This document shows, piece after piece, positions 1 to 7,954 of a stretch of DNA of 64,000 nucleotides. The position numbers and the translations under genes are program-made. The notes under the pieces were generated by a model. That model did no database searches. It was not told the DNA's origin and worked only from the letters and a program-made list of their open reading frames with translations. The stretch's first letter is position 1. The number at the start of each line of letters is the position of its first letter. The DNA lies in NCBI GenBank assembly GCA_016125005.1, contig WGMQ01000003.1:82833-146832 (forward strand), in the 5' to 3' direction. Source of the DNA: a bacterium (GTDB lineage: Bacteria; Sumerlaeota; Sumerlaeia; SLMS01).

Positions 1-2136
1 GTCAAGATTGGCTTCAGCACAGAACTGGTGCGTGTTGAAAAGGCAGACGTAGTGGAACTCCAGACCGATCAAAGCATCGATATGTGTGAGGATCGGATCT
101 TGATCAGACACGTTGAATTGCCCATCCAACCTGTTGATCAGTTCGATTCCGTGACTGCCCGCAAGATCGCGAAGCAGATCTGCCATGGTTTCCATCTCAC
201 CCACTTCGCTGCTCGGGCACGGGACCAAGACGATCTTGGCGAGTGGGTCACTGTCGTGCCAGCTGCGGAGGATAGTTACCACCTCATGTAGCTCGGCCTC
301 CCAATCGCGCGCGACGGTGGAGATCAGCGGTTGGGGTCCTCTTTCGATGAGAGGAGAAGGCTTCAATTCATCGTCAATTCCCAGCGCCTTGGCGAGATCG
401 ACCAAGAGGTCGAACTGCTGGAGTGTGACGCGGTGAATTGTATTGAGAGAGACAACGTCAACGTCCTGCTTTCTCTCCACAAAAAAGAAAGCATCCTTTG
501 ACGGCGAGGTGGACTGGCGAGGATCACCCACGAGCGTGCAGGAGCGCATCCGGCCACACCAAGAGTCCATGATGAGCCGAATCAGCAGAGGCGGCATTAA
601 CTGGCACTCGTCGATGACGATGTGTGCGTATCGCAGCTTGAACTGACCGTTATCGGGATCAATCAGCTCAATTGCCTCGCGGAGCGCCGCCAGTATCAAC
701 CAATCCGCCGGATAGATCACGTTGTCGCGACGAGCATTCTGTGCGGACGAAATCCAAGCCACATCATCCAGACCCGCACGGAGCGCCGCTGTCACGACGT
801 TGTCAGACTGGTAGAACTCGAACAGGAGTGGGAACACTTGAAGGCTCGCGGTCGGACGGGCGCGCCGCGAGGCGATCCGGTCCGACCAACGCTTCCGCTG
901 CTCGGAGAGTGCCCCACGCCGTGCCCCCAAGCGATCATCTTCCTGCGCGTTGAAATCGCGTTCGAGAATGCTCTCCGCTTCATCCCAGAAGCTGTCGACC
1001 GTCGGATGATCGCTCTTGGTAAGAGCCGAAAGATAACGGACGCAGGAGCCAAGGCGCTTGCGCGCTGGATCGTCGAGGATGGGGTCAGTGAGTATACTCT
1101 GAATATATTCGACAATGTCCGCGACGATTGCGAGATCGGCCCTGTCGGTCGCCCGAAGGGACTCGTCGCGACTGGCGATGAAATCAGCGATGAGTTGCCA
1201 GTCAAGCGTGGCCTTGAACTGATGGAATGGGTCGCTTTTCTCCGGTCGATAGACCGGGGTCACAGCGCCGGCCAGATTGCGCGCGTACTCCCGGAGTTCC
1301 TTGTCGAGCAACGTAACACATCCGGATGGGATACGAAGCTCCTTGGCATAGCTGGCGAGGTAGGACTTGAGGTGCTCCTTGCGCACGAGCACCCTGATCG
1401 ACTCTGCCCTGATCGGTGGGGCCTTTGGGTATCGACGCGCCAGATCCTCACGCAGCTGCTTCAACTCAGGGTCTTGTTCGTGCGCGATCTGGAGCAGATA
1501 GGCGATGCGCCTCATCGCAACGGTGGTCTTGCCGACGCCGGGAGGACCAGTGACGATTAGTGGTCGATCAGGCGGGTGGATCGTCGTATCGTACTGCTGA
1601 TAGGTGAATTCCGAAGTTCGATCACTGAGGCCGTAGTCAGCTTCAAACTCCGTTCGGGTCACTTGCCGCGCATGCCACACACCTGCTCGGGAGGGAAGCA
1701 ATGCGACGGTGCCCACTCCCCTCAGGCTCTCAGCAAGCTTCACCGTGCCGACCTGCCCGACGTGCTCCTTTTCCACCATGCCAATGGAGATCGGATGCTG
1801 GAGCATCACTGCGACTTCGCGGGCCTTGAAGTAGATGCGGGACATGCGTCCAACCATGTACTTGAAGAGCCTTAGCTCGGTCTCTGCCTCCCCATTGTGA
1901 AGGTAGACGACATCGAGGCATCCATCTTCTCCCCGTAGTGTCATCATAGCTTGAATCGGATGTCCGGCGACGTCCAAGGCTCTGGCCCGAGTGAGTGCCT
2001 GACCCATGCTCTGTGGCTCTTCAGGGTCGACATGCCGCAGAATTCGCTCCAGCCACCGCTGGATCTCCTGCGCCTTGGCGTCGAGAAGTTCCTGCGCCTC
2101 CGCGTCAATCAACAATGCAAAATCAAGAACAGGCAC
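1..2136 (-). CDS. UvrD/HelD-like superfamily 1 helicase (C-terminus cut by left edge)
   Basis: ATP-dependent superfamily 1 helicase or translocase, incomplete because the frame stays open to base 1 (712 codons visible). Reading the minus strand I see Walker A GPPGVGKT (residues 197-204, base 1548 downward), motif II DECQ (about residue 509), motif III GDPRQ (about 537) and a motif V-like GLEFHYV close to the edge. The N-terminal 200 residues, with a charged helical start (about residues 8-30), precede Walker A, and the phrase DRPLIVTGPPGVGKT recalls the HelD group, which removes stalled RNA polymerase; a DNA-repair UvrD-like role is equally possible. The GTG at 2136 was chosen because GGGAGG lies 8 bases upstream and an in-frame stop lies near 2175. 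It stands alone, downstream of the MFS gene on the same strand. Family confident; exact role uncertain. Confidence 0.82.
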   Translation of the reverse strand, partial: MPVLDFALLIDAEAQELLDAKAQEIQRWLERILRHVDPEEPQSMGQALTRARALDVAGHPIQAMMTLRGEDGCLDVVYLHNGEAETELRLFKYMVGRMSRIYFKAREVAVMLQHPISIGMVEKEHVGQVGTVKLAESLRGVGTVALLPSRAGVWHARQVTRTEFEADYGLSDRTSEFTYQQYDTTIHPPDRPLIVTGPPGVGKTTVAMRRIAYLLQIAHEQDPELKQLREDLARRYPKAPPIRAESIRVLVRKEHLKSYLASYAKELRIPSGCVTLLDKELREYARNLAGAVTPVYRPEKSDPFHQFKATLDWQLIADFIASRDESLRATDRADLAIVADIVEYIQSILTDPILDDPARKRLGSCVRYLSALTKSDHPTVDSFWDEAESILERDFNAQEDDRLGARRGALSEQRKRWSDRIASRRARPTASLQVFPLLFEFYQSDNVVTAALRAGLDDVAWISSAQNARRDNVIYPADWLILAALREAIELIDPDNGQFKLRYAHIVIDECQLMPPLLIRLIMDSWCGRMRSCTLVGDPRQSTSPSKDAFFFVERKQDVDVVSLNTIHRVTLQQFDLLVDLAKALGIDDELKPSPLIERGPQPLISTVARDWEAELHEVVTILRSWHDSDPLAKIVLVPCPSSEVGEMETMADLLRDLAGSHGIELINRLDGQFNVSDQDPILTHIDALIGLEFHYVCLFNTHQFCAEANLD

Positions 2137-2222
2137 GAAATCGACCTCCCAGACATTATGGTTTTGGAGAAGTCAGGAGGGACAGGCGGCTTGGTGCAAT
2201 AAGATTCCCTCGAAAGTCGGCC

Positions 2223-3626
2223 CTACTCTCCGCCCCGCCGCTTCACCAGCATCGGTGAAACCACGCGGGTGGGCCAGTCCCATGCAACGTTCAGCAACAT
2301 GCGGCCGGTGCTGAAGGCGGAGCGTTCGCGGACGCTCGATAGCAGCGCGTGGCCGATCAGGCCGATCATCATGCAGCCTCCGAAGAACACGAGAAACGCG
2401 AAGCTGAATGCGCCGGTTGGATCGGGTGGGATGCCCTCTCCCACTGGATGGCGCAGGCGGTTCAGCACCATGCCCCAGACAAGCGGAGCGCCACCGCCCG
2501 CGAGCGCCACGAACACCTGATAGAGGGGCAGGGATAGCGTCACGTCATCAGGGGGACTGGTGTCGAGGATCAGGCGCGTCTGGGAGATGGCCTGTGCCGC
2601 GGAGAGACTCCCCCAGCACAGGAAGGCGATCACGAGCGCGGGCAGCGTGGCGACGGGCAGGCCGGAGGCCGACGCGATCCAGAAGGTCAGCAGCGCCAGC
2701 TGTCCGGTGAGCGCCACCCGCAGCACCGGGCGGCTGCCGTAGCGCTCGCACAGGGCGCCCCAGACGATCGCCGTCAGGGCGACGCCGACTGTCGTCAGCG
2801 ACTGGAGCTTCATGACCGCGCCGGTGGTCCAGTCGAGATCCTCGGCCACATAGATGACGAGGAAGCCCGGGATCGCGGACACCGCGATGGTGTGAACGGT
2901 GGTGAATCGGGTCGCGGCACGAAAGGGCCGGTGGCGAATGATCCGGGAGAAGGCACCGAGCCGTTCACGGAGGCTGCGCTCGCACTCGCCCTCGGTCTCG
3001 CCCGGCATGACTTCGGGCGCCTTGCGCAGGAACCAGACACTCGCCATGCCCGCCAGCCACGCGACAACGAAGAGGAGCGAGAACTGAAGCGCACCGGGAT
3101 CGCGACCAAGCACGGCGCCGCAAAAGATCAGTGTCAGGAAGCCGCTCAGATTCATCGTGATCTGCTCGCGCGCCAGATAGCGGCCGCGTTCGCCTTCCGG
3201 CAGGAGCGTCTTCAGCCACGGCAACCACGCGCCCGAGGCCAGTCCGCGAAACACGTTGAACAGGAAGATCGGGATGATGATGGCCCAGGACAGAAATGCC
3301 TGAGGGAGGACCCCTGCCAGGAATGGCAGGGGGACGATCAGGAGCAGCATGAACGAGCGCGTGCCCCAGCCCATCAGCATCATCCGCCGATAGCCGAGAC
3401 GAACCATCCAATTGGTCACGAGCAACTGGAGCCCAACCATGAGGGGAGACAAGGCGTTGAGCAGGCCGATCTGCTCCTCGCTGGCGCCAAGGTGGCGCGC
3501 CGTAACGATCAGCGGCGCACCGAGACCAATCGTGAAGTTGCAGGCGTTGCAGGCCTGAAACGCGAGCAGCCAATTGACCGCCGGGTTGACTCTCGCTGGT
3601 TCGGCAGCCACTTCTGTGATCGACAC
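2223..3626 (-). CDS. MFS transporter
   Basis: Predicted 467-residue inner-membrane secondary transporter of the major facilitator superfamily. The sequence alternates hydrophobic segments with short charged loops, about twelve membrane spans with a longer charged central loop (about residues 190-225, containing PEVMPGETEGE). The loop after span 2 (MVRLGYRRMML) resembles the MFS motif A region, and the N-terminal GLGAPLIVTARHLGASEEQIGLL pattern is common in uncharacterised MFS proteins. Substrate cannot be told. The start is a GTG at 3626; the upstream DNA is an unusual tandem octamer array (3629-3660) without a strong Shine-Dalgarno, so an internal start is possible. It lies 40 bases after zwf on the same strand and may share its transcript. 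Confidence 0.8.
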   Translation of the reverse strand: MSITEVAAEPARVNPAVNWLLAFQACNACNFTIGLGAPLIVTARHLGASEEQIGLLNALSPLMVGLQLLVTNWMVRLGYRRMMLMGWGTRSFMLLLIVPLPFLAGVLPQAFLSWAIIIPIFLFNVFRGLASGAWLPWLKTLLPEGERGRYLAREQITMNLSGFLTLIFCGAVLGRDPGALQFSLLFVVAWLAGMASVWFLRKAPEVMPGETEGECERSLRERLGAFSRIIRHRPFRAATRFTTVHTIAVSAIPGFLVIYVAEDLDWTTGAVMKLQSLTTVGVALTAIVWGALCERYGSRPVLRVALTGQLALLTFWIASASGLPVATLPALVIAFLCWGSLSAAQAISQTRLILDTSPPDDVTLSLPLYQVFVALAGGGAPLVWGMVLNRLRHPVGEGIPPDPTGAFSFAFLVFFGGCMMIGLIGHALLSSVRERSAFSTGRMLLNVAWDWPTRVVSPMLVKRRGGE

Positions 3627-3628
3627 CT

Positions 3629-3660
3629 GTCTAGAAATCTATCCGTCTATCCATCTATAC
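3629..3660 (+). repeat. Tandem degenerate octamer array (RTCTATNN x4)
   Basis: Four adjacent 8-base units with exact 8-bp period: GTCTAGAA, ATCTATCC, GTCTATCC, ATCTATAC. The array fills most of the 40-base gap between zwf and the MFS start, so on the minus strand it forms the MFS leader. The last unit is one base from the dispersed octamer GTCTATAC found 16 times elsewhere in the window. Similar arrays occur at 29516-29539, 30046-30061 and 6852-6867. Confidence 0.7.
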
Positions 3661-3666
3661 AACCCG

Positions 3667-5214
3667 TCAGAGCTTGCGCCATCCGCTGGCAAGGTCCGCG
3701 GTCAGACGATCGGCCGCGGTCGGACCCCAGCTTCCCGCGTCGTAGTTTGGGAAGTCGGTCGGGCGGGGCATCGCCTTCCATCCGTCTAGGATCGCGGTGC
3801 AAAGACGCCACGCTTCCTCGACTTCATCGCCACGCGTGAAGAGAGAGCCGTCGCCCACGATGCCGTCGAGAAGCAGACGCTCGTAGGCCTCAGGCGACTG
3901 ACTGCCAAAGCTGGTTCCGTAGCGAAAATCCATCTGCACCGGCTGCAGGTTCATCAGGAGCCCGGGCTGCTTGGCAGAGAACGTAATGGCGATGCCTTCG
4001 TCCGGCTGGATGCGCAGCGCCAGCGTGTTCGGGAGGCGGAATTCCGGCGCGATGTCGAAGACCTGGTGGGGAGGATGCTTGAAGATGACGGCGATTTCCG
4101 TGGCCCGCTTCGGCAGGCGCTTGCCCGCGCGCAGCAGGAACGGAACACCCGCCCAGCGCCAGTTCTTCACTTCCAGGCGCCACGCCACATAGGTCTCCGT
4201 GACCGAGTCGGGTTCGATCTGGTTCTCTGCGCGATAGGCCAGGCACTCCTTGCCGCGCAGCGATCCGGCGCCGTACTGGCCGCGCACCACGCTCTCCGCC
4301 ACTTCCTCCACGGACATGGTGCGGATCGCGCGCAGCACGCGCACCTTCTCGTCCCGCAACGAATCCGCATCGAGTGACGCGGGCGGTTCCATGGCTGTCA
4401 GACAGAGCAACTGCAACACGTGGTTCTGCACCACGTCGCGCAGGATTCCCGCCTTGTCGAAATACTGTCCGCGGCGCCCGGGCATTCCCACTTCCTCGCC
4501 CATGGTGATCTGCACGTGGTCGATGTAGCGCGAGGACCAGAGCGGCTCGAAGATCGAGTTCGCAAAGCGGAACGCCAGGAGGTTTTGGACCGTCTCCTTG
4601 CCGAGGTAGTGGTCGATGCGATAAACTTGTGACTCGTCGAAAACGGACTGGACCTTGCGGTTCAATTCGCGCGCGCTGGCGAGGTCCTCGCCGAAGGGCT
4701 TCTCGATGATCATGCGCGTCCATGCGCGGTCCGGATTCGCCGGCTGTGACAAACCGGCACCCTGGAGGAGGCTGATCACCGTTTCGAAGAACTCGGGGGC
4801 GATGGCGAAGTAGAAAAGGCGATTAGCGGGCAGGCTGCGCTCGGCTTCCAGTGATTCCAGACGACCGCGCAGGCCATCGAAATCGGCGCTGCAATCGAGG
4901 TTTCCCTGCTGATAGTGGACGTGCGCCAGGAACTCCTCCGCTTCCTCACGGGAGCGCGGTTTGACGCGGGAGAACTCACACAGGTCCTTGTAGAGATCCT
5001 CGCGAAACTCTGCGTCCGACTTGGGCCGGCGAGCAAAACCCACGATGACGAAGCGCGCCGGCAGGTGGCCGTCCAGAAAGAGGTTAAAGAGCGCCGGGAT
5101 GAGCTTGCGACCGGTTAGGTCGCCGGTCGCCCCAAGGACCACGATGCTGCACGGCTCGGCCGGTTTACGGCCGGAGCGGCCTTCGCGCAGGGGATTGATG
5201 GATGTGGACGTCAC
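3667..5214 (-). CDS. zwf: Glucose-6-phosphate 1-dehydrogenase
   Basis: Cytoplasmic enzyme oxidising glucose 6-phosphate to 6-phosphogluconolactone with NADP+, the entry of the oxidative pentose phosphate and Entner-Doudoroff routes. Visible hallmarks are the dinucleotide-binding GATGDLTGRKLIPAL near the N-terminus and the active-site signature RIDHYLGKETVQNL in the middle; length (515 residues) fits the family. The frame opens at a TTG at 5256, but I prefer the GTG at 5214 because GGAGG sits about 11 bases upstream of it and the added N-terminus has no family counterpart. The gene is read toward the MFS gene. No gluconolactonase or gnd gene is adjacent. Identity is firm; only the start is uncertain. 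Confidence 0.95.
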   Translation of the reverse strand: MTSTSINPLREGRSGRKPAEPCSIVVLGATGDLTGRKLIPALFNLFLDGHLPARFVIVGFARRPKSDAEFREDLYKDLCEFSRVKPRSREEAEEFLAHVHYQQGNLDCSADFDGLRGRLESLEAERSLPANRLFYFAIAPEFFETVISLLQGAGLSQPANPDRAWTRMIIEKPFGEDLASARELNRKVQSVFDESQVYRIDHYLGKETVQNLLAFRFANSIFEPLWSSRYIDHVQITMGEEVGMPGRRGQYFDKAGILRDVVQNHVLQLLCLTAMEPPASLDADSLRDEKVRVLRAIRTMSVEEVAESVVRGQYGAGSLRGKECLAYRAENQIEPDSVTETYVAWRLEVKNWRWAGVPFLLRAGKRLPKRATEIAVIFKHPPHQVFDIAPEFRLPNTLALRIQPDEGIAITFSAKQPGLLMNLQPVQMDFRYGTSFGSQSPEAYERLLLDGIVGDGSLFTRGDEVEEAWRLCTAILDGWKAMPRPTDFPNYDAGSWGPTAADRLTADLASGWRKL

Positions 5215-5292
5215 GTCGTGAGCAACCTCCGTTGTTCTATTGCCGATATCAACCAACGGCCCAGCAAGGGCAAGTGCTGTTCCAATGTCCCA

Positions 5293-5769
5293 TCACGGCA
5301 GTTCCAAATCGCCGCTTTTCCCGCCAGTTTTGCGCCGCAACCGAATGTCGCCGATCCGCATGTCCTTCTGGGCGCTCTTTAGCATGTCGTACAGTGTCAG
5401 CAGCGCGACCGAAACTGCCGTGAGCGCCTCCATCTCGGCGCCCGTGCGCTCGACCACCGTGACGGTCGCTGTCACCACCACGCTGCTTGGGTCGGAGCGT
5501 CGCTCCATGTCGACGGCAACGCTGGTCGTTGCGATCGGATGGCAGAGCGGAATCAGTTCGGAGGTGCGCTTGGCGGCCATGATGCCAGCGACACGTGACA
5601 CCGCAATCGCATCGCCCTTCTTCCCGCCCTCCAGCAGGTCCAACGTCTCCGGCGCGGCGTATAGACAGCCCTCCGCCACCGCCAGCCGGGCTGTCGTTGG
5701 CTTACCGTCGACGCCCACCATGTGAACCTCGCCGACTTCGTTCAGGTGCGTCAGCTTTCGTTCGGTCAT
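5293..5769 (-). CDS. moaC: Cyclic pyranopterin monophosphate synthase MoaC
   Basis: Acts with MoaA in the first step of molybdenum cofactor synthesis, converting the 3',8-cyclo-GTP intermediate to cyclic pyranopterin monophosphate. The 158-residue product carries the family signatures LIPLCHPI and MEALTAVSVALLT and has the expected length. The ATG at 5769 was chosen: it overlaps the stop of the upstream serine hydrolase gene as ATGA, and the family begins with a LTHLNEVGEVHMV-like segment at this point. It is the last gene of the coupled dprA-priA-GT9-hydrolase-moaC chain. It contains one GTCTATAC octamer (5659-5666). No other moa gene is visible, but an XdhC-like protein at 47.3 kb also points to molybdoenzymes in this organism. 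Confidence 0.95.
   Translation of the reverse strand: MTERKLTHLNEVGEVHMVGVDGKPTTARLAVAEGCLYAAPETLDLLEGGKKGDAIAVSRVAGIMAAKRTSELIPLCHPIATTSVAVDMERRSDPSSVVVTATVTVVERTGAEMEALTAVSVALLTLYDMLKSAQKDMRIGDIRLRRKTGGKSGDLELP
5659..5666 (-). repeat. Dispersed octamer GTCTATAC (first of 16 exact copies)
   Basis: Representative of a word found in exact form 16 times on either strand. First bases on the + strand: 5659, 6661, 9183, 29462, 30054, 30143, 41911, 43299, 45657, 48205, 49024, 50697, 51798, 52028, 53442, 54931. All lie inside protein-coding genes. Twelve are in the sense orientation of their gene; four (43299, 45657, 52028, 54931) are antisense. All three codon phases are used. Confidence 0.75.
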
Positions 5770-6878
5770 CGTTGATACCCCTGGAGGATGATTCCAACCA
5801 CACGATTGGAGAGGGCGTCGAAGTCGGCCTGGGCATCGACGGCAGTCGCGTTGCTCAGCAGCGCCACTGCGCAGCGCTCCTCCATGTCGATCCAAAGGAG
5901 GCAGCCGGTGTAGCCCGTTTGATAGAGAACCCTTCCGGGCCTTGCTCCCGGAGGTGCCAGCGGAAGATCCGTCGCCGAACGAAGTCCTCCGGGCGTCACC
6001 CAAACATCGGAGTCCGTCGCCGTATCTGTGCGCTTTCGCGGCGCCTCCACGAGTAACGCGAGAGGTTCCGGCTCCTTTGTCAGATAGCCGCCAAAGCGCG
6101 CGACGTCTTCCGCAGTGCCGAACAGCCCGCTATGGGTCGGAGGAATGGCCAGACCTCGCACCATCAGGTCGGCCAACGGATCAAAGGGCGTGCCGCGCAC
6201 CCACGTCCCGTCGGCGCGAAGCCCGCTGGCCACGCAGCGCTCCACGTCGGGCCGGTAGGTTAACGCAACGCTCCCCGCATCAATCCAATAGTGACGTCGC
6301 AGCCACGTGGTGGCCGCACCCACATCACGTCCGCACCACGCTCCGATGGCCGCATAGGCCGCGTTGCTGTAGCGGTAGTCATCGGATCCGGCCTTGCTGA
6401 CGGAGATGCGCAGTGCATCGGCGAGCGCGGCTCCCGAGCGCTGCTGCACCAGCTGCGGCATCAGGTCGGCATCTATACAGCCCGTGGAGTGCTCAAGGAT
6501 TGCCGGAACTAGATCGGCTCCCGCTGCTTGCTCCTGAATCATCCCAAGGCCCAGCGGAACACCCGCCAAGGGCTTTGCCAACGAGGCCAGGTCAAACTGG
6601 GAAATGGAACTAACCGGGCCACTCTTCGGATCATCTGGTACCAGTCGCCCGAAGCAGTTCGTATAGACAATATCGCCATCCCGCCACACCGCCAGGGCGA
6701 CGGCAGGCACCATGCCTGTGCGCCGCTCGCGATCGAGAGCCCCATCCAGTCGCGCAAAGACGCCCGACTGCCACAGCATCGGATCCTCATCTCCTCGAAA
6801 GGGAGTGAACCCTGATCGGGTGCAACCCACCCAAAGGAGGCAGGTCGCCGCGTATAGAAAGATAGACAGCGCCCGCAT
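5766..6878 (-). CDS. Beta-lactamase-family serine hydrolase, lipoprotein
   Basis: Penicillin-binding-protein/class C beta-lactamase fold hydrolase, 370 residues, probably anchored in the envelope as a lipoprotein. The start at 6878 gives a signal peptide ending in the lipobox LLWVGC. The active-site SxxK motif is visible as SLAK in FDLASLAKPLAG, and the fold's later YxN-type motif may be YRYSNAAYAAIG. Substrate is unknown: families like this include D-aminopeptidases, esterases and peptidoglycan-active enzymes. The frame extends upstream to 6947, but the chosen ATG overlaps the stop of the GT9 gene as TGATG. Its stop overlaps moaC as ATGA. Tandem octamers (6852-6867) lie within the signal peptide codons. 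Confidence 0.82.
   Translation of the reverse strand: MRALSIFLYAATCLLWVGCTRSGFTPFRGDEDPMLWQSGVFARLDGALDRERRTGMVPAVALAVWRDGDIVYTNCFGRLVPDDPKSGPVSSISQFDLASLAKPLAGVPLGLGMIQEQAAGADLVPAILEHSTGCIDADLMPQLVQQRSGAALADALRISVSKAGSDDYRYSNAAYAAIGAWCGRDVGAATTWLRRHYWIDAGSVALTYRPDVERCVASGLRADGTWVRGTPFDPLADLMVRGLAIPPTHSGLFGTAEDVARFGGYLTKEPEPLALLVEAPRKRTDTATDSDVWVTPGGLRSATDLPLAPPGARPGRVLYQTGYTGCLLWIDMEERCAVALLSNATAVDAQADFDALSNRVVGIILQGYQR
6852..6867 (-). repeat. Tandem pair of degenerate octamers
   Basis: On the minus strand this reads GTCTATCT followed directly by TTCTATAC, the same 8-bp-period pattern as the arrays at 3629 and 29516. It encodes part of the signal peptide of the serine hydrolase lipoprotein. 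Confidence 0.55.
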
Positions 6879-7954
6879 CACAGGACCGTCGCCAACCAGG
6901 ATTCGACGCGCTGCATCACTGCCTCGGGTGTGAGTGTCCGTAGGCACTGAAGGTTCTTCTCTCCCTCAAGCGGACATACTGTCTTCCAGCAGGGCACGCA
7001 CTCCATCTCCTCCTGCTGCACCATCACGCCTCCAGTGGGCGGCCACGGGCGATTGCGGTGGCCATCGCTGGCCCCGAAGATCGAGATGACTGGAATGCCC
7101 AGCGGACCTGCCATGTGCGTCGGTCCAGTGTCGCCACCGACCATGAGGGAAGTCAGCGAGATGAGCACGGCGAGTTCGCGAATGCGTGTGGGCGGTGCGA
7201 TCAGGTGCGAAGGCCCGATGGTGGCGGCGATCTCGTCGCGCCATGCCTCCTCGCCCGGTCCCCAAAGCACCAAAGGCCGCAGCCCCGTGACCTTCTCGAT
7301 ACGCTTCGCCAGCTCGCCGAAACTAGCGGGGGACCAGCGCTTCGACGACCACCCGGCGCCGGGATTGATGGCGACCAGACGCTCGCCGCCGCCGCGCCAT
7401 CCCGCCGCTGTCAGCTTCTCCCGCATCGCCTGCTGTTCTTCGGGGAGAATTCCGATCATGCCGCGAGGCGGTTCGCCCGGTACGGAAAGACCAAGTCCCT
7501 CGATCAATCGCAGGTTCTGCTGCACGACGTGGCGGTCGCTCGGCTGAGGCCGTACACGCCGCGTGGAGAGGAACGCATTGATCTCGCGGGCGTTCGGTCC
7601 GGCAAAGCCAACGCGCAGCTTTCCTCCTGCACCGAGTGCGGCAAGACCGCTCTTCGATAGGCCCTGCAAATCCAGCGTCGCGTCCCAACCATCTGCGCGA
7701 ATCGCCGCAAAAAATGGGCGAATTTCGCTACGGAAGGACGAGAGCCATTTCCCGCGCCAGCGCTTCTTCGGGATGATGTATAGCTTGTCGAGCTGGGGAT
7801 GATTCTGGAGCAGCGGCGCGCTTAGTTCCTCCACTAGCCAGCCGATGCGGGCCGTGGGGAGCGCCGTCCGCAGCGCGTCGAGCACGGGGAGGGAGTGGAT
7901 CACGTCTCCGATGGCGGAGAGGCGGACAATCAGGATGGAAGCGGGCGCGGTCAC
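6878..7954 (-). CDS. Glycosyltransferase family 9 (heptosyltransferase-like)
   Basis: Predicted 358-residue cytoplasmic GT9 enzyme of the kind that adds heptose to the lipopolysaccharide inner core. Family features seen: N-terminal ILIVRLSAIGDVIHSLPVL, the AINPGAGWSSKRW nucleotide-sugar region, and GGDTGPTHMAGPLGIPVISIFG near the C-terminus. The sugar donor cannot be stated from sequence; in this phylum the core structure is unknown. The GTG at 7954 was preferred over the frame start at 8011 because it overlaps the priA stop as GTGA and begins exactly at the family N-terminus. The downstream lipoprotein overlaps by one base. LptD at 23.4 kb agrees with an outer membrane carrying LPS. Confidence 0.88.
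   Translation of the reverse strand: MTAPASILIVRLSAIGDVIHSLPVLDALRTALPTARIGWLVEELSAPLLQNHPQLDKLYIIPKKRWRGKWLSSFRSEIRPFFAAIRADGWDATLDLQGLSKSGLAALGAGGKLRVGFAGPNAREINAFLSTRRVRPQPSDRHVVQQNLRLIEGLGLSVPGEPPRGMIGILPEEQQAMREKLTAAGWRGGGERLVAINPGAGWSSKRWSPASFGELAKRIEKVTGLRPLVLWGPGEEAWRDEIAATIGPSHLIAPPTRIRELAVLISLTSLMVGGDTGPTHMAGPLGIPVISIFGASDGHRNRPWPPTGGVMVQQEEMECVPCWKTVCPLEGEKNLQCLRTLTPEAVMQRVESWLATVL

Noticed and set aside
622..1560. A 312-codon plus-strand frame opposite the helicase
   Set aside because: The minus strand carries clear Walker A, DECQ and GDPRQ motifs in one continuous frame; the plus frame has none and is the shadow.
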